Shown here: positions 56,892 through 64,000 of the stretch, one piece after another
Layout of the letters: each line of letters begins with the position of its first letter
Numbering within the stretch: position 1 is the stretch's first letter
Assembly (NCBI GenBank): GCA_029204225.1
Contig: CM055113.1
Location: forward strand, 3,919,194-3,983,193
Direction of reading: 5' to 3'
DNA length: 64,000 nt
Source of the DNA: Diphasiastrum complanatum
Lineage: Eukaryota; Streptophyta; Lycopodiopsida; Lycopodiales; Lycopodiaceae
Program-made: the position numbers and the translations under genes
The notes under the pieces: generated by a model
What the model saw: only the letters and a program-made list of their open reading frames with translations
Databases searched by the model: none
What the model was told of the DNA's origin: nothing

Positions 56892-57139
56892 CCATTAGAA
56901 TTCAAGAGGTCTCATTCCATAAAAAACACATAAGAGACTGAGCGAGGTTTTGCATTTAGAAAAGTTTCGAACCACAAAGTCGCATAGTTGGTTGTAGAGA
57001 AATGGCATAGTGCATTCCGTGTAAAAAATTGAATCCATTTGCAAAGCCGCCACCATGGATCAAACCATCGAGTGCAGCTATATTCATCATTTGCAAGGCA
57101 TTTCAGTGCAAGACCAAAAAAAAATAATTCCTTTGTTAT

Positions 57140-57144
57140 TTTTG

Positions 57145-57180
<36 letters not shown>

Positions 57181-57290
57181 GTACCGCGGATCAGTATGGA
57201 TCCGCGACGGTACCAGTATGGATCCACGGTACCGGGATTCGTGGATCCTGGTACCGTTGGATATATGATATATATATATATATATATAAA
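57140..57290. repeat. (AT)n tracts enclosing a GGTACC/GGATCC palindrome cluster
   Basis: Between AT runs (57150-57176 and 57268-57288) lie four GGTACC and three GGATCC sites, in repeats of the form GGTACCgcGGATC and its complement. Confidence 0.85.
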
Positions 57291-57430
57291 GTTATGTACA
57301 CTTTTGTATGCATGGGTGAGGACCCATGCATCCTCCTCCCCTCACACATGCATACACATTTTTTGAACTAAAAATCTAAAAAAGAGGATCCATGTATGAG
57401 GAGGAGGATGCATGGATTTCCTCCCCATTA
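57290..57430. repeat. CATGCATCCTCCTCC-type repeat segment
   Basis: GGACCCATGCATCCTCCTCCC and later GGAGGAGGATGCATGG form an inverted pair, as in the segments at 25425-25530, 29850-29945 and 53310. Confidence 0.7.
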
Positions 57431-57589
57431 TTATCTATATAGTATAAAACTATTTTAGAGACTGTGTGTGTTTTGCCGCCGAAAATGTCACGCTGTGCTT
57501 GCGAAAAACTTCACTCATTTGCAAAGAAAAGATCAAAAAAACGTTTGAAAAAGAAAATACATGTAAAAAATCACAACTACAAGCTTGTT

Positions 57590-57694
57590 TTTGTTTTTTT
57601 TTGTTTTTTTTTTTTTTTTTTTTTTTTTTTGACCCACACACATTTCAAATTTCCAATTTTCTCCCCAGAGCGCACGCTGTCGATCTCTCTAGAT

Positions 57695-57724
<30 letters not shown>
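57590..57724. repeat. Poly(T) run and (CT)n tract
   Basis: T-rich run with interspersed G at 57591-57630; CT repeat at about 57692-57724. Confidence 0.95.
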
Positions 57725-57729
<5 letters not shown>

Positions 57730-57785
57730 GGTCTCTCTCTCTCGCCATCTCACTCTCTCTCGAGCCATCTCTCGAGCCTTCAGTT

Positions 57786-58339
57786 ATGGGAATAGAAGGA
57801 CAAGGTACCAACAGTGTTGATGGCAACCAAAACTTGGGAGGCAAGTACGATGATGTCAAAATCAGTGTAGACACCATCACTGCTTTTCTGGAATGTGGCA
57901 TGAGAAAGAAGCAGGACTTCATGTGGCCAAAGGATGAAGATGATCAGGTGGAAGAAATTGGTGCAGATCTGCCAGTTATCGATCTTCAAAAGCTGCGGAA
58001 CGTAGGTGATGAGGAGCTGGGACAACTTCTCAAGGATGCCAAGAGTGGGGGTTCATACATATTTCTAGCCATGGACTGAACTCTGATCTGCTACGCAGAT
58101 TAGAAGAACAGATGTGGCGACTATTTTCGTTGCCAATTGAGATCAAGAGAAACACGTCTTGCCCTTCCAACCAGGAGATTGGGTTCTACTCTGGGGCAGA
58201 CGCGCACATCTTTGCCAACTTGATTTGGCAAGAAAGCTTTCAGCTATTCTACAATCCCACATGTGTTGATGAGCACACTGAGAAGTTATGGTCTAACGGA
58301 GGTGGCGAGGATTTTAATTTATTCACTGTTTCTTCCTAG
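57786..58339 (+). pseudogene. 2-oxoglutarate/Fe(II) dioxygenase, N-terminal fragment (frameshifted)
   Basis: ATG 57786 (MGIEGQGTNSVDG...). Around residue 60 is ADLPVIDLQKL, the entry to the N-terminal domain of plant 2OG dioxygenases (DIOX_N). Near 58041-58048 the frame changes: in one frame KDAKSGG leads to a stop, while in the next frame WGFIHISSHGLNSDLLRRLE matches the usual xWGFFxVxNHG... helix, followed by LFSLPIEIKRN and GFYSGADAHIFANLIWQESF. A one-base loss explains it. The fragment stops at 58339. The double-stranded beta-helix with the HxD...H iron site and the RxS motif is not seen; a (GA)n tract (58354-58398) begins just after. This is a host gene fragment, not functional as it stands. 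Confidence 0.75.
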
Positions 58340-58351
58340 TATCTTAACAGT

Positions 58352-58353
<2 letters not shown>

Positions 58354-58398
<45 letters not shown>
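58354..58398. repeat. (GA)n microsatellite
   Basis: Pure GA, directly after the dioxygenase fragment. Confidence 0.97.
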
Positions 58399-58401
<3 letters not shown>

Positions 58402-58963
58402 CATGCGGTGCAGCATTTGCATCTCACTTTTGAGCAGATCTGGAAGGAGTGCTTGGAGCACAAAGATGGGCTGGGCCCAGGATAGGACGAGGGCAAGCTG
58501 GCGTGAATGTGGGGGACAGTCTCAGTTTCAAAATACAGATGTGTATTTTGGGTGTCCATAAGCAAATCAGAACTAGCATTGATTACATACTAGCAAAGGA
58601 TTCCGCCTTTGGTGTTTCTGTTGCAATTAGTGTTGTGATCAGCACAGATGAAAATTACAGTGATGACATTCGGATATGGGCAAAATTGTGGTGTACACTG
58701 GCCAAGGAGACGTAAGAAGCTAAAGGTTCAAGAAGATCAACAACTAATCAGAGGCAATGAACGCTTGAAGACTTAAATTTTTTCAAAGGATCAAATTTTT
58801 TAAATGACTCGAATTTTTCTTAAGACTCAAATTTTTTCAAAAGATCAAATTAAAATATTGGAATATGAAATTGTTGCTGCTTCAATTTTTTATATTAATT
58901 TGGGTTTTTGTGATGAATATTTTTTAAACTCACACATTGAATACACGCACAGACACACAGACA

Positions 58964-58966
<3 letters not shown>
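58399..58966. other. Unassigned; possible decayed exon sequence
   Basis: The plus frame 58449-58715 is open (GVSVAISVVISTDENYSDD), but I see no dioxygenase C-terminal motif in it. AGACTCAAATTTTTT-type words occur at 58770-58850, as at 59557. Confidence 0.3.
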
Positions 58967-59022
<56 letters not shown>

Positions 59023-59024
59023 AA
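58967..59024. repeat. (CT)n(AT)n compound microsatellite
   Basis: CT run 58967-59007 followed by a short TATA run. Confidence 0.95.
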
Positions 59025-59556
59025 ATAAGGCCGAATGGATGAATCTTGAGGGCAATTCTAGACAAATGGAATCTATGGGATAGTTGTCTGTCCCAATGTC
59101 TTGAATACGGTTTGGGAACATGGTTTAGGAAACATTTTAAGAAAATGGTTTAGAGTTGTGTGTGTTCCAATTGTGTTTGGCTCCCAACTTGCATGATAAT
59201 CAATCACTATCATATTCACCCAATCTAAGTTTGCAGCTATGGAATCTATGGGATAGCTATCTGTCCCAACGTCCTGAAGAGTTGAGGAGTAATATAGAGC
59301 TGTAGTGAGAGACGAGCTGCAGTGAGTGAGTAACTTTTGTAGTACGAACCACCTTCAACAAATCCATACACACATATACACACACAATCCATTTCTTCCA
59401 TGCCAATGAATGTGAATACTCTATGTGAATTTGTAGGATAGTGATTGTATATATTAATAGCTAATAAGACATCATAGAATAATCCCAAGCTCTCGATGGA
59501 TTGTTGCAAATAGTTGAGAGTGCAAGCAGGTAATTAGAATGTGCATTGCTTCTAAA
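59025..59556. other. No recognisable gene
   Basis: GGAATCTATGGGATAG(T/C)T(A/G)TCTGTCCCAA occurs twice (about 59069 and 59239), a 170-bp spaced duplication. Confidence 0.5.
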
Positions 59557-59662
59557 ATTTTTTGGAAAACTCGAATTTTTTGGAAGACTCGAATTTTTAG
59601 AACGACTCAAATTTTTTGAATGACTCAAATTTTTGGAAAGACTCGAATTTTTTTGATGACAT
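59557..59662. repeat. Minisatellite, about 17-bp unit (GGAAGACTCGAATTTTT)
   Basis: Six imperfect tandem units; related words at 58770-58850. Confidence 0.85.
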
Positions 59663-59691
59663 CGTTGAACCATCGTTGAACTTACTCACGG

Positions 59692-60400
<709 letters not shown>

Positions 60401-60564
60401 GGGCCATTGTTGACCCCTCCCAATTGACCACAAAGGAGGCGTTTGCGACCCCTCCCTTCATCCCACATAGGGCCCGCATTTAGGCCATTTGTGGTCCTTT
60501 AGGCCATGCATTTCATTGCAAACGACCCCATTTTCATCGCATTTCACCCTATTTTCACGAAGCG

Positions 60565-60644
<80 letters not shown>

Positions 60645-61108
60645 TGCTCTCGGTTCTCACGGTTTTCACGGTTCCTCTCTCTCTCTCACTCACGGTCATC
60701 ATGGTTCTCACGAAGCTCTCTCTCTCTCTCGGTTCTCACAGTTTTCACGGTTCCTCTCTCTCTCTCTCCCACTCACAGTTCTCACGAAACTCTCTCTCTC
60801 TCTCGGGTGCTATTAGTTCTCACTGTTCTCACGGTTCTCACGGGCCGTTGTTGACCCCTCCCAAACGACTGCAAAGGAGGTGTTTGCGGCCTGTCCCTTC
60901 ATCCCGCATAGGGACCGCATTTAGGCCATTTGTGGTCCTTTAGGCCACGCATTTCACCGCAAATGGCCCCATTTTGACCACATTTTCACCGCAAAGGACC
61001 ACCATTTGCCCCGTTGTTGATTGAAGAGGACCCTACCAATAGTTGAACCGCATAGGACCACAAAGGAGGGGATGGCCGAAGGGAGGGGTCGCAAAGGACG
61101 GTTCTCAC

Positions 61109-61143
<35 letters not shown>

Positions 61144-61290
61144 CTAAGGACCACATTTCAACGCACATATCTCTCTCTCTCTCTCTGCCTGTGGGTGTGG
61201 AGGTGTTTGCGGCCCCTCCCTTCATCCCGCATAGGGACCGCATTTCACCGCATTTTCATGGCAAAGGACGGCCCATCACGGTACTCTCAA
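60401..61290 (-). repeat. GCGG-rich satellite, locus 4 (inverted)
   Basis: TTGTTGACCCCTCCCAA, CCGCATTTAGGCCATTTGTGG and CCTTTAGGCCACGCATTTC are the reverse complements of words in loci 1-3. Three modules are separated by CT runs (60567-60642, 61111-61141). Confidence 0.82.
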
Positions 61291-61861
61291 TTACCAGCCA
61301 TTCTTTTATGATAAAGTGTTTTTGAAAAATTGTAGAGAATATTGTTTTCGGAACCGGTCGCCAGTAATCGCATCAAATTCACTCCGCCTCCACCGTCTGG
61401 TTTGTAACTTGGCTTTAAAGCAACACTTGCAGAATCTGAAATACCACTCCCACCATGGCCCCAAGATTGAACTGCCTAACTGATGTCCCCACCTGTGGTC
61501 AAGATGGCGAGATCCATCCATGCATCATAAGTGCTTGTAGTGGAGTTGAGAGGTAGTGTATTAGCCCTTGGGATAGGTTTCTGAATCAGATTGATTCAAG
61601 CCTTTGGGAGAATAGATAGTAGCAGTGCTCCTTGTGTAGGCAACAATGGCAATAGCAAGGGCTGCAACATCAGATGCTTGCTTGATTTCTACAACAGTGG
61701 CTTCTTCGTCCCTGGCAGCATCTCATGCGCTCCCTATCACGCCTACACATCTCTCTCTCTCTCTTTGATCTACTGTCTATCTCTCCCTCTCTCACTCAAA
61801 GCATCCCTTCCCTCTCCCAGTTTCGAACTCTAAAAGGAGAGCCAAGTAGACATTCAATCCT
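61291..61861. other. No recognisable gene
   Basis: Short frames only. A minus-strand stretch near 61500-61350 could be coding (GHGGSGISDSASVALKPSYK) but has no recognisable domain. Confidence 0.35.
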
Positions 61862-62052
61862 CCGTCATTATCATAGTGTCTTTTATTGGCAATTGAAGCA
61901 TCTAGTTTAGGTGCACTAGTCCTTGCAGCCTCTTGCTATTCCACAGCTTTAGAATCAAAATACTATAACTTGGCTGTTGCATCCTGTCGAATGTTGCAAA
62001 ACAAACTGTCATTCAGCCATACCCATGAAATTTAGATAAAAGGTTTCAATAG
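61862..62052. repeat. Direct repeat, copy 1 (about 190 bp)
   Basis: From TCATTATCATAGTGTC to AAAAGGTTTCAAT, about 97 percent identical to 62508-62697. Spacing is 646 bp. Confidence 0.93.
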
Positions 62053-62507
62053 AGAGTTAACATTTTCTAAATGAGAAGCTTACTAGACACTTGAAAGATA
62101 GGTATGAAGGTAATGAATGAACTTAAGGTACTCGAAGAGCCATCATAAGTGCAAGAAGTGGTGTCTTATCAAAGCCAATTACATATTCATTACAAAAGTG
62201 CTTCTTTAAGTACATTTACCAGAAATCCTGATTTAGCTACAACACTAACAAAAATTTGTAAGAAAGAGATGAGGAGGAGAGAACAATCCATTTCCGCACT
62301 GCCATTGCATGGACTGTAAAAGCTGATGCTCTCTTCCCATGTAGAAGTTAGTAGCTCCTCTACCCCAGTCTCGCCAGCTCCCTAGGAAGGCGTGGTTTGA
62401 GGGAAAAGCCAGCAAAAGAAGAAGAAAAGGGAGAACCAGTGAAAGGAGACGAGAAGGCGCAGGAAGAGAAACCAAACTCTCACACACACACACACCATAA
62501 GAGCCTG
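62053..62507. other. Spacer between direct repeats; no recognisable gene
   Basis: It contains a short (CA)n run at about 62480-62494. Nothing else supported. Confidence 0.45.
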
Positions 62508-62698
62508 ATTGTCATTATCATAGTGTCTTTTATTGGCAATTGAAGCATCTAGCTTAGGTGCACTAGTCCTTGCAGCCTCTTGCTATTCCACAGCTTTAGA
62601 ATCAAAGTACTATAACCAGGCTGTTGCATCCTGTCAAATGTTGCAAAACAAACTGTCATTCAGCCATACCCATGAAATTTAGATAAAAGGTTTCAATT
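62508..62698. repeat. Direct repeat, copy 2 (about 190 bp)
   Basis: Pairs with 61862-62052. Neither copy has TG...CA ends, so they are not obvious LTRs. Confidence 0.93.
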
Positions 62699-63901
62699 GT
62701 TGCTTAAAAATGAAAGAAAAAGTAAAATATGATGACCTATGTGCGAAGATCATCTAGCCCAAGTTTTGCTTGCAAGATATGCAAGGTTGTCTCTTGATGT
62801 TGAACGCTAAGCGAGTATGCTTCCATCAAAAAAAGTGCAATAGCAATTGCATGATAGCTGGCTGCAGTCTATAGATATGGAAAGTATAGAAGGTGATAAT
62901 TTGATACAGCCTCTCCCTTATATCACTATCAATTGTAGAAGGCGACCGCATTAGATGCACGGTCTAAGATGTGTTAGTGCTTGATAGAAATTCAATGTAT
63001 TTGATCCATGCAGAGGATCTGTACATGATGTTAAATTTCATGGATGGTTTTCTTCTAAGTAGGCTAGTTAGTGTTGAATTTCTATATCTACAAGTAGAAG
63101 GTTAGAGCTGCGAGTTCATAAATCGACTATAGAATGTTGACTAGGTGAGTGACACACATCTGGGACACACATCCAATGGCAAGAACGGGCAGCACAATTC
63201 ACGTGTCCAATAGCTTCAATTCATAGGACGATTGCTTGCTTAATACTGGCCAAAAAATAGGAACTAATGCACTGTAAGCCTGGAGATAGTCCACTGGCTA
63301 GCTTAAGATACTCAATGAACAAGATAGTTGCCATGTCAGCCTGCCATCTAGCCTATATGCCTCAGTATGGGTCACATTATAAAAATACTTTAGACTAGTC
63401 ATGCATGTAGTCAATGCAAAGAACTAAAAAAATAGAGCAATATTGCTTTCTACATCACTTGAATCAGAGCTCATACTTAGAAGATATTTAACTTGAAACA
63501 AAGTTAAGAAATTCAGTAAAAGCCGTAAAACTTCATCTATCGAAATAGGATCTTTAAAACCCTCAGTCAAAATGAGATTACATATTGTCATGCATATACT
63601 TGATGGAATCAGCTCGAAGAGTAAAAAGAATATTGCAATTATGACTTTTTATATTGAGGTCATTATTTTAACAATTACTTAGAAAAACCCTATGAAAAAT
63701 GCAAAAATAAGCTTGGTAGAGGCCAAAAATCTTGTATATAGATAAACACACATGTGTGGAGCCTGTTCCCACGTGTGAAAATAGTGTACTTGTCATGTAC
63801 CATAATCATATAGGTTGTACATATGATTTAATTCAAGTTCTAGTGGCTAAAAAGGCCAAAAACTAGTTTTCTAGATATATGACACATGGCATCAATCTAT
63901 T
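62699..63901. other. No recognisable gene; possible LTR-like tail
   Basis: AT-rich. Near 63765-63782 CCCACGTGTGAAAA is a partial match to the copia LTR palindrome, so 63690-63900 may be a decayed LTR. No ends can be set. Confidence 0.35.
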
Positions 63902-64000
63902 GAGTATGAAGTTCTTTCAATTTATGCTATTCCAGTTGTGGATGTTCCTGAAATGAATCTAAATCGTTGTGAATTCTCAACAATTCTTAACTCAGTTAAT
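63902..64000 (+). mobile_element. Start of a second copy of the 1-2287 gypsy family
   Basis: 99 bases matching 956-1054 with two differences, both transitions (C to T and G to A). It begins abruptly inside the protease-RT linker and continues beyond the window. Confidence 0.92.

Overview
The window is nuclear DNA of a land plant with a large, repeat-choked genome. The evidence is the plant-type Ty1/copia and Ty3/gypsy polyproteins, eight copies of the initiator-Met-tRNA primer-binding site (TGGTATCAGAGC or a close variant), very long (GA)n/(CT)n tracts and a plant 2-oxoglutarate dioxygenase fragment. A fern or another large-genome lineage would fit, but the sequence does not prove a species. 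I found no intact host gene, no tRNA or rRNA gene and no CRISPR array. Almost everything is nested, broken or rearranged retroelement, plus satellite-like repeat.

Layout. 1-2287 and 15246-15410 are the two halves of one decayed Ty3/gypsy element (gag, protease, RT, RNase H), split inside RNase H by a 12.96-kb nest with a 5-bp target duplication (GTTTG). The nest (2288-15245) is the most interesting part. An outer minus-strand copia element (LTRs 2288-2941 and 14592-15245) received a second copia element of the same family in opposite orientation (3' LTR 13894-14548, intact 1317-codon gag-pol at 9945-13898). Recombination between the inverted copies then flipped the centre, so the inner element's 5' LTR (8156-8810) now faces the wrong way. 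The proof is its target duplication, TGGAA at 14549 and the reverse complement TTCCA at 8811. The outer copy's polyprotein (2955-6983) is chimeric: at codon 923 the RT palm and RNase H are replaced by about 419 open codons of unrecognised sequence.

15411-17.9k: a minus-strand gypsy remnant (gag, long leader, tRNA-Asp-like PBS, LTR). 18.0-19.25k: CT repeats and a GCGG-rich satellite. 19.26-20.28k: a copia gag remnant on plus, head-on to a minus-strand copia (20.28-24.39k) truncated in RT. 24.45-25.53k: a block duplicated at 52.24-53.33k that carries a conserved 153/159-codon frame. 25.5-34.3k: AT palindromes, GCGG/accgtgag satellites, GA tracts and a four-copy 311-321-bp tandem repeat. 35.8-38.4k and 40.3-41.7k: decayed copia pol fragments. 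43.4-44.9k: an LTR and gypsy gag-protease. 44.9-46.9k: an LTR/leader-like region with a PBS. 47.0-49.5k: the 5' part of a second copy of the 20-24k copia family. 53.5-55.1k: a fairly well preserved gypsy RNase H-integrase. 56.2-56.9k: a possible Ulp1-like peptidase fragment. 57.8-58.3k: a frameshifted dioxygenase N-terminal fragment. 58.3-61.3k: CT tracts and inverted GCGG satellite. The last 99 bases repeat positions 956-1054, the start of another copy of the first gypsy family.

The genes do not work as one pathway. The only intact open polyprotein frames are the two copia frames in the nest. The complete one has every catalytic motif but has lost a correctly oriented 5' LTR and PBS. The chimeric one has the correct LTR/PBS arrangement but no RT active site or RNase H, so it would need enzymes in trans.
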